From JALOOE01 sp964423545 (lineage in GTDB: Bacteria; Chloroflexota; Anaerolineae; CG2-30-64-16), in the NCBI GenBank assembly GCA_964423545.1, contig CAYRFV010000179.1:1-11743 (forward strand): a stretch of 11,743 nucleotides of DNA, read 5' to 3'. The notes below the pieces were generated by a model. That model saw only the letters and a program-made list of their open reading frames with translations, was not told the origin of the DNA and did no database searches. Made by a program: the position numbers and the translations under genes. Below, in pieces: positions 4,536-10,917 of this stretch (position 1 is its first letter; every line of letters starts with the position of its first letter).

Positions 4536-6821
4536 ATGAAAAAACTTCGATTTGCGATGCTGGCCGTATTGCTCGTGAGCGTGCTCGGCCTGGCGGCCTG
4601 TTCGGCCGCCATCCCTGCCGCGTTTGCGATGGTCGACAATCTCGTCATGAACCAGCGCATCACAGCGCCGGCCTCAGCGCCGGTGGCATCGGTCGCTTCG
4701 GCGTCCCGGCTTCCAGCCGCGCGGCCGGCAGCTCAAGCGTTGCTCGCCAACGATCTACAGAGCCGGCTGCAGGAGATCTACAGCTCGGTCAACCCGTCGG
4801 TAGTCAACATCCGCGTGGCCGTTTCCCCCAATGCGGCGATGGGCAGCCTCCCTCAGATCCCTGGGATGCCGAACTTCTTCGGCGTTCCTGAACAGGACAA
4901 TGAGGACGGCGACGCACCGAATGCACCCATGGCGATGGGTGAAGGCTCCGGTTTCGTATGGGACAGCCGCGGCCACATCATCACCAATAACCACGTGGTG
5001 GATGGTGCGCAGAAAGTCACCGTGACCTTCGCTGACGGCACGACGGTGCCGGCGACGGTCGTCGGCGTCGATCCTGAGAGCGACCTCGCCGTGATTAAGG
5101 TCGATACCAAGGCCGTGAAGCTTCAGCCGATCAGCGTCGGTGACTCGAGCAAAGTCAAGGTGGGCCAGTTTGTGGTCGCAATCGGCAACCCGTTCGGACT
5201 GGCCGGTTCGATGAGCTTCGGCATCGTGAGCGCCCTTGGCCGCAGCCTGCCTGCGAGCGGCGAGAATGCGTTCCTGAGCCAGGGACCCAGCTACACGATC
5301 CCTGACATAATCCAAACCGACGCGCCTGTGAACCCCGGCAACTCCGGCGGCGTGCTGCTCGATCTGGACGGCAACCTGGTGGGCGTTCCCACCGCGATCG
5401 AATCTCCCGTGCGCGCCTCAGCGGGCGTCGGCTTCGCCGTGCCGTCCGCGATCGTCAAGCAGGTTGTGCCTGAGTTGATCCAGAACGGCAAGTTCGTGCA
5501 TCCGTGGATCGGCATCAGCGGCGGCACGCTCTCGCCCGCAGTGGCGGAGGAAATGGGGCTGGATGCGACGCAGCGCGGCGCGCTGGTGGTCTCGGTGACC
5601 AAGGGCAGTCCCGCGGAAAAAGCTGGCCTCGTTGCCAGCACTGAGCAGGCCACGATCGACGGTCAAGAAGTGCAAATCGGCGGTGATGTGATCACAGCAA
5701 TCGAGGGCCAACCGGTCCGGCGCTTCGAGGACCTCGTCACCTATCTTGCCCGCAACGGCAAAGTGGGCCAGACCGTCAAGCTGACCGTCCTGCGTGACGG
5801 CAAGGAGATCACGGTCTCGCTGACGCTTGCCGCTCGGCCCGGCGCACAGGCGGCTCAGGGCAATGCCCAGCCGCGCGGGAACCGGGGTCAGCAGCCGGCG
5901 CCGCAGCAGCCGGCGCCGAGGCAGGGGCAGCCGCAGCAGCCGGCGCAGCCGCAGGCGACGCCGCAGGCGCGGGGCAACCAGGGTGCATGGTTGGGTGTGG
6001 CTGGCATCGACCTGAACGCGGCGTTGGCGGGGGCGATGGAGTTGGATGAGAGCCAGGCGGGCGCGCTGATCCAGCAGGTCGTGCCGAACAGCCCGGCTGC
6101 CAAGGCAGGTTTGAAGGCCGGGGCCGAGGACTTCGAACTCGACGGGCGCAGCGTGAAGATCGGTGGCGACGTGGTGGTGAAGGCTAACAACAAAGACGTT
6201 GCGAGCATGCAAGACCTCGTGACGATCGTGCAGGGCATGAAGCCAGGCGACAAGCTCAACTTGACCGTGCTGCGCGACGGCAAGGAGGTCAGGGTTGTCG
6301 TGACGCTTGCCGACCGGCCGGCGGCTCAGCAGCCGGCGCCGCAACAGCCGGCGCAGCCGCAGGCGACGCCGCAGGGCCGCGGGAACCGGGGTCAGCAGCC
6401 TGCGCCGCAGCAGCCTGCGCCGCAGCAGGGGCAGCCGCAGCCGCAGGCGACGCCGCAGGCGCGGGGCAACCAGGGTGCATGGTTGGGTGTGGCTGGCATC
6501 GACCTGAACGCGGCGTTGGCGGGGGCGATGGAGTTGGATGAGAGCCAGGCGGGCGCGCTGATCCAGCAGGTCGTGCCGAACAGCCCGGCTGCCAAGGCAG
6601 GTTTGAAGGCCGGGGCCGAGGACTTCGAACTCGACGGGCGCAGCGTGAAGATCGGTGGCGACGTGGTGGTGAAGGCTAACAACAAAGACGTTGCGAGCAT
6701 GCAAGACCTCGTGACGATCGTGCAGGGCATGAAGCCAGGCGACAAGCTCAACTTGACCGTGCTGCGCGATGGCAAGGAAGTCAAGGTGACTGCTGAGCTT
6801 GCGGTCCGTCCGGCAAGCTGA
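4536..6821 (+). CDS. HtrA/Deg-family serine protease with three PDZ domains (761 aa)
   Basis: This is a cell-envelope quality-control protease that degrades misfolded proteins outside the cytoplasm. Residues 1-21 form a signal peptide with a lipobox-like LAAC ending at C22; an A-F-A site at 29-31 is an alternative signal peptidase I site. The trypsin-like domain has an intact triad: H153 in TNNHVVDG, D183 in ESDLAVIKV and S270 in NPGNSGG. PDZ1 starts at about 322, PDZ2 at about 484 and PDZ3 at about 648, joined by Pro/Gln-rich linkers. PDZ2 and PDZ3 are identical over more than 100 residues. All three PDZs carry the same insertion before IGGDV. The protein is long for the family (one or two PDZs are usual). 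The start is the ATG at 4536 with GGAGG 9 nt upstream; a TTG 6 nt earlier lies too close to the RBS. The gene is probably monocistronic, with weak hairpins downstream. Confidence 0.93.
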   Translation: MKKLRFAMLAVLLVSVLGLAACSAAIPAAFAMVDNLVMNQRITAPASAPVASVASASRLPAARPAAQALLANDLQSRLQEIYSSVNPSVVNIRVAVSPNAAMGSLPQIPGMPNFFGVPEQDNEDGDAPNAPMAMGEGSGFVWDSRGHIITNNHVVDGAQKVTVTFADGTTVPATVVGVDPESDLAVIKVDTKAVKLQPISVGDSSKVKVGQFVVAIGNPFGLAGSMSFGIVSALGRSLPASGENAFLSQGPSYTIPDIIQTDAPVNPGNSGGVLLDLDGNLVGVPTAIESPVRASAGVGFAVPSAIVKQVVPELIQNGKFVHPWIGISGGTLSPAVAEEMGLDATQRGALVVSVTKGSPAEKAGLVASTEQATIDGQEVQIGGDVITAIEGQPVRRFEDLVTYLARNGKVGQTVKLTVLRDGKEITVSLTLAARPGAQAAQGNAQPRGNRGQQPAPQQPAPRQGQPQQPAQPQATPQARGNQGAWLGVAGIDLNAALAGAMELDESQAGALIQQVVPNSPAAKAGLKAGAEDFELDGRSVKIGGDVVVKANNKDVASMQDLVTIVQGMKPGDKLNLTVLRDGKEVRVVVTLADRPAAQQPAPQQPAQPQATPQGRGNRGQQPAPQQPAPQQGQPQPQATPQARGNQGAWLGVAGIDLNAALAGAMELDESQAGALIQQVVPNSPAAKAGLKAGAEDFELDGRSVKIGGDVVVKANNKDVASMQDLVTIVQGMKPGDKLNLTVLRDGKEVKVTAELAVRPAS
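5872..5970 (+). repeat. Low-complexity Pro/Gln-rich linker 1 of HtrA
   Basis: Iterated CAGCAGCCGGCGCCG-type units encode QQPAPQQPAP between PDZ1 and PDZ2. The segment starting GGGAACCGGGGTCAGCAG recurs 504 nt downstream in linker 2, a spacing 12 nt longer than the 492-bp period of the PDZ repeat. The linkers have therefore gained or lost units since the duplication. Confidence 0.8.
5944..6277 (+). repeat. 334-bp exact direct repeat, copy 1 (PDZ2)
   Basis: Compared base by base, this segment is identical to 6436-6769 at an offset of 492 bp (164 codons). It covers the end of linker 1 and nearly all of PDZ2. The first difference after it is a synonymous GAC/GAT change at 6278/6770. Confidence 0.95.
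6316..6466 (+). repeat. Low-complexity Pro/Gln-rich linker 2 of HtrA
   Basis: It has the same kind of CAGCAGCC(G/T)GCGCCG units as linker 1, encoding QQPAPQQPAQPQATPQ and QPQPQATPQARGNQG. It is longer than linker 1, and the two differ by small insertions and by third-position C/T changes. Confidence 0.8.
6436..6769 (+). repeat. 334-bp exact direct repeat, copy 2 (PDZ3)
   Basis: This is identical to 5944-6277 and encodes the end of linker 2 and nearly all of PDZ3. Downstream the copies diverge quickly: the PDZ2 tail (TLADRPAAQ) resembles the PDZ1 tail, while the PDZ3 tail (ELAVRPAS) is the protein C-terminus. Confidence 0.95.
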
Positions 6822-6849
6822 AAGCAAGCCGGCTCAACTTCGGGAGCAA

Positions 6850-6924
6850 CGGTTTCGGTATGGGGCAACCGAAGCCGGTGTTTCAAACGATCGGGGGGTG
6901 CTTCTGGGTGGGGGCATCCCCCGA
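6850..6924 (+). terminator. Candidate terminator hairpins after htrA
   Basis: CGGTTTCGGT (6850-6859) pairs with ACCGAAGCCG (6868-6877), 10 bp with one G-U, loop of 8 nt, followed by GTGTTTC. A second stem TCGGGGG/CCCCCGA (6891-6897/6918-6924) follows, with a competing short GGGGG-CAT-CCCCC stem inside it. Neither has a strong T-tract, so termination here is plausible but not certain. Confidence 0.45.
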
Positions 6925-6950
6925 CCTGTTTGATGTCGCCGCCAACGAAA

Positions 6951-6979
6951 TTGTTCGGGACTGCGATCAGCGCGACAAT
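6951..6979 (+). promoter_or_regulatory. Candidate promoter of the Crp-family gene
   Basis: TTGTTC (6951-6956) and GACAAT (6974-6979) are separated by exactly 17 nt and lie about 40 nt upstream of the start codon. The matches to consensus are 3/6 and 4/6, so this is a weak call. No Crp/Fnr-type inverted repeat was recognised nearby. Confidence 0.3.
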
Positions 6980-7020
6980 AGCGGCGTGCACCATTCGGAT
7001 ACGCGACCGAGGCTTGCCCG

Positions 7021-7716
7021 ATGGCCGAACCACCGCTCCACCAGCTCGACCTGCTCCGCCGGGTGCCTTACTTCACCGGCCTGACCGATGAGGTGCTCGG
7101 TGCACTGGCGAAAGCCGCTGGCTCCCGGCGCTATTCTCGCAACCAGGTGATCTTCCTTGAAGGGGATCCGTGCGCCGGCCTGTACATCGTGATGACCGGC
7201 GAGGTGAAGATCTTCAAGCTCTCCACTCAGGGTCGCGAGCAGATCCTGCATCAGTTGGGGCCAGGCGGCACATTCAACGATGTCGCCGTGCTGGATGGCG
7301 GCCCCAATCCGGCCAGCGCAGCCGCTACGAGCGACGCGACCGTCTGCATCATTCCTCGCGAACAGATCCGCCGCCTGGCGCAGACCTACCCGGAGCTCGC
7401 ATGGGCGCTGATCGAGAGCATCGCACGTCGGGCGCGGCACCTGGTGCGCGTCGTCGAGGATCTGGCGTTGCGGTCCGTCAAAGCGCGGCTTGCGAGGCTC
7501 CTGCTTACGGAGGCGGCGCACATCAACGACAAAGGCGCGATCGAGCGGGCGCAGATGGTCACGCAAGCCGAAATGGCCGCGCGTCTGGGCACTGTCCGCG
7601 AGATGATCGGCCGGGCGCTGCGCGATCTGGCCGATGAAGGGTTGATCGAGTTCGACCGCCATCGGATCGTCATCATCGATCGCGAACGGCTGCAAGCTGT
7701 CGCTGATCTGGGTTGA
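7021..7716 (+). CDS. Crp/Fnr-family transcriptional regulator (231 aa)
   Basis: This is a DNA-binding regulator. Residues about 12-125 form a cyclic-nucleotide-binding-like beta-roll (FLEGDPCAGLYIVMTGEVKIFKL, then FNDVAVLDGG). A dimerisation helix follows at about 125-155 (IARRARHLVRVVEDLALRSVKARLARLLL). The C-terminal HTH_Crp winged helix spans about 181-225, with TQAEMAARLGTVREMIGRALRDL containing the recognition helix. Length is normal. The phosphate-binding cassette of CRP (FGEL...RSA) is altered to FNDV...ASA, so the conserved Glu and Arg that bind cAMP are missing. There is no FNR-type cysteine cluster. The signal is therefore unknown. The start ATG has GAGG 8 nt upstream. It converges with ndh, with only 48 bp between stops, and adjacency suggests a possible role in controlling the neighbouring redox genes. 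Confidence 0.9.
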   Translation: MAEPPLHQLDLLRRVPYFTGLTDEVLGALAKAAGSRRYSRNQVIFLEGDPCAGLYIVMTGEVKIFKLSTQGREQILHQLGPGGTFNDVAVLDGGPNPASAAATSDATVCIIPREQIRRLAQTYPELAWALIESIARRARHLVRVVEDLALRSVKARLARLLLTEAAHINDKGAIERAQMVTQAEMAARLGTVREMIGRALRDLADEGLIEFDRHRIVIIDRERLQAVADLG

Positions 7717-7746
7717 CGACCTGTTGCGACCGTCCAGACCCGATGC

Positions 7747-7761
7747 ATTCCCTTTGGGAAT
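7747..7761. terminator. Short palindrome between convergent genes
   Basis: ATTCCC-TTT-GGGAAT (6-bp stem, 3-nt loop) sits in the 48-bp gap between the convergent Crp-family and ndh genes. It could act as a weak bidirectional terminator, but there is no T-tract on either side. Confidence 0.3.
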
Positions 7762-7764
7762 CGT

Positions 7765-9078
7765 TCAGCGCAGCCACCGAGGCGTCTCCACCGGCGGCAG
7801 GATGTCTTGGCCCGTGATCAGGCGCGCGCCGCGGTTGCGGGTGAAGTAGTTCCACGCCCATTGGATCAAGATCAGCAGCCGGTTCTCGAACTCCACAATG
7901 TAGAGCAGATGGATGAAGAGCCACATGATCCAGGCAGCAAAACCGTGCAGGCGCAGCCGTCCGAAGTCCGCCACGGCAGCCGCCCGGCCGATCGTCGCCA
8001 GGCGCCCCTTATCGCGGTAGCGGAAAGGCGCCAGGCTCTGGCCCCGCAGCCGGACGCCGATCAGCCTGGCAGCATAGCGTCCCTGTTGCATGGCAACCGG
8101 CGCCACACCCGGCAGCGGCTGGCCATCGTCACCCATGAAGTGCGCCAGATCCCCGATGACCAGAATCTCCGGGTGGCCGGGCAGGCTCAGATCGGGCTGC
8201 ACGATGACCCGGCCGGAACGATCCAGCGACGCGCCTGTTCTGGCAGCCAGTGCGCGACCCAGGGGCGAGGCCTGAACGCCAGCTGCCCACAACACCGTGC
8301 GCGCCGCAATGCGTTCCGCGCCCACGTTGGTCTCGACGGTCACACCTTCTCTGCGGATATCTGTCACCTTCGTGCCGGTGCGAATGGTGACCCCCAGGTG
8401 TCTGAGCGCAGCTGCGGCCTGCTCCGATAGATCGGCCGGATAGACGGGAAGCACATGATCTGCACCCTCGATCAGCAGGATCTTTGCGGCGGCCGGATCG
8501 ATCTGGCGGAAGTCGCCGCGCAGGGTGTGATTGGCGATTTCGCCCAAGGCGCCGGCCAGTTCGACCCCTGTGGGGCCGCCGCCGACGACCACGAAGGTCA
8601 GCCAGGCCTGGCGTGCCGCAGGATCGACTTCGCGCTCGGCAGCTTCGAATGCAAGCAGCACTCGCCGGCGGATTTCCAGCGCATCCTCCACCGTTTTCAA
8701 GCCGGGTGCTTCGCCAGCCCAGGCGTCATGGCCGAAGTACGCATCGCGCGAACCCGTAGCTACCACCAGGGTGTCATACGGCAGCCCGCCGCCGTCCGAG
8801 AAGAGCACGCGCCGGCCCGCCGGGTCTACATCGATCACCTCCGCCAGGTGCACCTCGACGTTTTTCTGGCGCCGAAAGATCCCGCGCAGCGGCGCAGCAA
8901 TCTCACCGGGAGATAGGGCGGCGGTTGCCACCTGATAGAGCAGGGGTTGAAACAGATGGAAATTGCGTCGATCCACCAAGGCGGCTGACACGGGCATATT
9001 CTTCAGCGATCGGACCGCTTCAATGCCTCCGAAGCCGCCGCCGAGCACAACAACTCGATGCGCTGTCGGATCAGCCAT
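7765..9078 (-). CDS. ndh: Type II NADH dehydrogenase (NDH-2), FAD-dependent (437 aa)
   Basis: This is a non-proton-pumping NADH:quinone oxidoreductase on the cytoplasmic face of the membrane. The N-terminal FAD-binding Rossmann motif is GGGFGG at residues 13-18. The second dinucleotide fold, for NADH, has GGGPTGVELAG beginning at residue 166. LWAAGVQASPLG and the FAD-contacting VIGDLAHF follow. The C-terminus IMWLFIHLLYIVEFENRLLILIQWAW is the amphipathic membrane anchor typical of bacterial NDH-2, and the total length is normal. Start at 9076-9078: GGAG lies 8 nt upstream and the GGG motif follows at the usual distance; a longer in-frame reading upstream crosses the promoter region. It is divergent from the ferredoxin gene and convergent with the Crp-family gene. 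A related FAD/NAD(P) oxidoreductase such as sulfide:quinone reductase is less likely, because the anchor and the quinone-side sequence fit NDH-2. Confidence 0.93.
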   Translation of the reverse strand: MADPTAHRVVVLGGGFGGIEAVRSLKNMPVSAALVDRRNFHLFQPLLYQVATAALSPGEIAAPLRGIFRRQKNVEVHLAEVIDVDPAGRRVLFSDGGGLPYDTLVVATGSRDAYFGHDAWAGEAPGLKTVEDALEIRRRVLLAFEAAEREVDPAARQAWLTFVVVGGGPTGVELAGALGEIANHTLRGDFRQIDPAAAKILLIEGADHVLPVYPADLSEQAAAALRHLGVTIRTGTKVTDIRREGVTVETNVGAERIAARTVLWAAGVQASPLGRALAARTGASLDRSGRVIVQPDLSLPGHPEILVIGDLAHFMGDDGQPLPGVAPVAMQQGRYAARLIGVRLRGQSLAPFRYRDKGRLATIGRAAAVADFGRLRLHGFAAWIMWLFIHLLYIVEFENRLLILIQWAWNYFTRNRGARLITGQDILPPVETPRWLR

Positions 9079-9122
9079 ATTCCAAGCTCCATATTCTGTC
9101 CAGATAAGGATGTCTGACGGCC

Positions 9123-9151
9123 AGTCTAGCATACGAGCTAACGTTACGCAA
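9123..9151 (-). promoter_or_regulatory. Predicted promoter of ndh
   Basis: On the minus strand TTGCGT (9146-9151) is separated by 17 nt from TAGACT (9123-9128), and TGC just before the -10 makes it an extended -10. Transcription would start near 9116, about 38 nt before the ndh start. It lies back to back with the ferredoxin promoter. Confidence 0.5.
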
Positions 9152-9173
9152 TGTGCGCTTGAGACTAAAGTCC

Positions 9174-9202
9174 CTGACAAGGCGGCTCCGCAGTGATATA
9201 CT
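9174..9202 (+). promoter_or_regulatory. Predicted strong sigma70 promoter of the ferredoxin unit
   Basis: CTGACA (9174-9179, 5/6) and TATACT (9197-9202, 5/6) are separated by exactly 17 nt, with TGA before the -10 (extended). It is the best promoter match in the window. Transcription would begin near 9209, about 34 nt before the ferredoxin start. Confidence 0.65.
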
Positions 9203-9225
9203 TCAGCCATGATGCCGAGCGAACA

Positions 9226-9242
9226 AGGAGACGGAGACGGAG
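9226..9242 (+). promoter_or_regulatory. Repeated Shine-Dalgarno of the ferredoxin gene
   Basis: The hexamer GGAGAC occurs twice in tandem (9227-9238) and is followed by GGAG (9239-9242) directly against the ATG at 9243. The middle GGAG (9233-9236) has the useful 6-nt spacing. The flanking copies give two extra but badly spaced ribosome-binding sites. Confidence 0.55.
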
Positions 9243-9473
9243 ATGGATGCACTGATACTGCCGGAGATCGACCGTGACCTATGTACGGGTTGCGGCGACT
9301 GCATCCCAGTCTGTGCGCCCCAGGCGCTTGCATTGGTGGATGGAAAGGCTGTGATCTCTGCGCCGGACGCGTGTAAGTATGAAGGTGGCTGCGAGCCGGC
9401 CTGTCCCATCGGCGCGATTCAGTTGCCGTTTGTCGTCGTGTTCGGCGAGTCGATCGGGAATTCGTTGCGTTAG
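9243..9473 (+). CDS. Small 4Fe-4S dicluster-type ferredoxin (76 aa)
   Basis: This is a soluble electron carrier. The first motif is complete: C14-x2-C17-x2-C20-x3-C24 (CTGCGDCIPVC), followed by APQAL. The second is C44-x2-E47-x2-C50-x3-C54-P (CKYEGGCEPACP, then IGAI), in which a glutamate (codon GAA) replaces the central cysteine. Cluster I should be ligated by C14, C17, C20 and C54. Cluster II has only C44, C50 and C24, plus possibly E47, so it may be a [3Fe-4S] centre, an atypically ligated [4Fe-4S] centre, or absent. The ATG at 9243 has several upstream GGAG copies. It is first in a rightward unit, with the hemerythrin gene starting within 10 nt of its stop. The partner enzyme is unknown; divergent ndh and cotranscribed hemerythrin suggest a redox or oxygen-related role. 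Confidence 0.92.
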   Translation: MDALILPEIDRDLCTGCGDCIPVCAPQALALVDGKAVISAPDACKYEGGCEPACPIGAIQLPFVVVFGESIGNSLR

Positions 9474-9482
9474 GGGGACATG

Positions 9483-10037
9483 ATGGAAGCGACCACTATT
9501 CTGATGGAAGAACATCGTGTGATCGAACGGGTGCTGGCGAGCCTGGAGTCAGGCGCGGCGCGCGTTGCGGCTGGCCAGCCGATGCGTCCAGGTTTCTTCA
9601 TCGAGGCCACCGATTTCGTGAAGGGATTCGCGGATGGCTGCCACCACCGCAAAGAAGAAGGTGTGCTGTTTGCCGCAATGGTCGATAACGGGCTGCCGCG
9701 CGAAACGGGGCCCATCGCTGTGATGCTCGCCGAGCATGAGCAAGGGCGCGCCTACACCCGGGGCCTGCGCGCCGCCGCGCTCCGCCTGCAGGCGGGAGAG
9801 GCCTCGGCCAGCAGCGAAGTAGTGGCCAATGCGCGCGGTTACGCCGCGCTGCTGCGCCAACATATTCTCAAAGAAGACAACGTGCTTTTCCCGATGGCGG
9901 ATCAGGTGATCCCGCGCGCGGCCCAGGCGCAAGTGGTCGCAGGATTCGAGCATGTCGAGCACGCGGAAACGGGCGCGGGAGTGCACGAGAAGTATCTTGC
10001 GCTCGCGGATGCACTGGAGCGAGAAGTAGCAGCTTAA
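9483..10037 (+). CDS. Hemerythrin HHE-domain protein (184 aa)
   Basis: This predicted four-helix-bundle non-haem diiron protein binds oxygen, NO or stored iron in other members of the family. The ligand pattern is H11 (LMEEHRVIERV), H54/H55 with E58/E59 in CHHRKEEGVLF, H85 in LAEHEQGR, and H127 with E131 in QHILKEDNVLFP, matching the HHE family set. Length is normal for a stand-alone DUF/HHE protein, and no extra domain is seen. Of two adjacent ATGs (9480 and 9483), the second is preferred because AGGGGG (9472-9477) lies 5 nt from it and only 2 nt from the first; the choice changes one Met. The gene begins 9 nt after the ferredoxin stop, and the ferredoxin stop codon overlaps its Shine-Dalgarno, so the two are very likely cotranscribed and translationally coupled. 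Confidence 0.92.
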   Translation: MEATTILMEEHRVIERVLASLESGAARVAAGQPMRPGFFIEATDFVKGFADGCHHRKEEGVLFAAMVDNGLPRETGPIAVMLAEHEQGRAYTRGLRAAALRLQAGEASASSEVVANARGYAALLRQHILKEDNVLFPMADQVIPRAAQAQVVAGFEHVEHAETGAGVHEKYLALADALEREVAA

Positions 10038-10068
10038 CGGGCGAACGGCAGTGAGTGGCCAGGGATGG

Positions 10069-10917
10069 ATGATCCGGAGTCACTCGCTGCTCATGGCTGA
10101 CCTCTCCCAAGTGCGAGGCACGGTGGATACGACGACAGCCTTCTACGACGCGCTTGCACCGATGTTCGACGTGATGACGGACTGGGACGCCCGGCTGTCG
10201 GCCGAGGGGCCTTTCCTGCAGTCGACGCTCGAAACAGCTAACGTGCGTTTCGTGCTGGATGCGGCTTGCGGCAGCGGTGGCCATGCGCTGTGGTTGGCGC
10301 AGCGAGGCTATGTGGTTGCCGGCGCGGATGCCAGCCCGGTGATGATCGAGCTGGCACGGCGGAAGGCAGCTGGCCTGGGATTGACCGTACCGTTCTCCGT
10401 CGCAGACTTCGCCAACTTGCCGCCAACCGGCGGCGAGGCCGCGCATGCGTACGACGCCGTCCTGTGTCTGGGCAACTCGCTCCCTCATCTGCTCAGCCAG
10501 GACGACCTGGTTGCGGCGTTGCGCAGCATGGCAGGGGTGCTTCGCTCCGGCGGGCTGCTGATCCTGCAGAACCTCAACTACGATTTGCGTTGGCGGAAAC
10601 AGCCGCGCTGGTTCGCCGCGCAAGGCAGCGCATTGGACGACCGGCCGGTCCTCGTTTGGCGCTTCGCGGACTATGACCTGCCGGCTGGGCGCATCTCCTT
10701 TCATATCGCTCTCTTTCGTCAGGGAGAACGCGACTGGCAGGTCGAAGTGCACACCACGCCGCAACGGCCGTTGTTTCGCGCCGACCTGACGGCCGCGCTG
10801 GTGACGGCGGGCTTCGGGGAGGTGCAGGCGCTTGCGCGGATGGCGTCCCCGGTAGAGCCGTTTGATGCTGAGAACTCGGCCGACCTGGTGATTGTCGCTC
10901 GCAGGTCCGGCGCGTAA
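10069..10917 (+). CDS. Class I SAM-dependent methyltransferase (about 282 aa)
   Basis: This is a predicted methyltransferase with unknown substrate. The Rossmann-fold core has motif I, VLDAACGSGGHALWLAQRG, and the acidic end of beta2 in VAGADASPVMIELARRKA. Motif II-like YDAVLCLGNSLPHLLS and motif III VLRSGGLLILQNLNYD follow. The last third (RISFHIALFRQGERDWQVEVHTTPQRPLFRADL) forms the variable substrate part and ends in AGFGEVQALARMASPVEPF, as in Methyltransf_25-like proteins related to small-molecule N-methyltransferases. The start is uncertain: GTG 10051, ATG 10069 (weak AGGG 4 nt upstream) and ATG 10093 are all in frame, and conserved sequence begins only after 10093. It lies 31 nt after the hemerythrin stop with no clear promoter, so it probably belongs to the same unit, although no functional link to the redox genes is obvious. 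Confidence 0.85.
   Translation: MIRSHSLLMADLSQVRGTVDTTTAFYDALAPMFDVMTDWDARLSAEGPFLQSTLETANVRFVLDAACGSGGHALWLAQRGYVVAGADASPVMIELARRKAAGLGLTVPFSVADFANLPPTGGEAAHAYDAVLCLGNSLPHLLSQDDLVAALRSMAGVLRSGGLLILQNLNYDLRWRKQPRWFAAQGSALDDRPVLVWRFADYDLPAGRISFHIALFRQGERDWQVEVHTTPQRPLFRADLTAALVTAGFGEVQALARMASPVEPFDAENSADLVIVARRSGA

Noticed and set aside
5872..6466. CRISPR array or tandem-repeat satellite in the CAG/CCG-rich region
   Set aside because: The repeats are in-frame codons for Pro/Gln linkers inside htrA, with no unique spacers of equal length. The periodicity reflects protein low complexity.
5418..6827. Long minus-strand open frame (469 codons) opposite the htrA gene
   Set aside because: It is the antisense shadow of the GC-rich, repeated PDZ and P/Q-linker coding sequence. 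Its product is Leu/Arg/His-rich with no domain and simply repeats where htrA repeats. There is no RBS or promoter.
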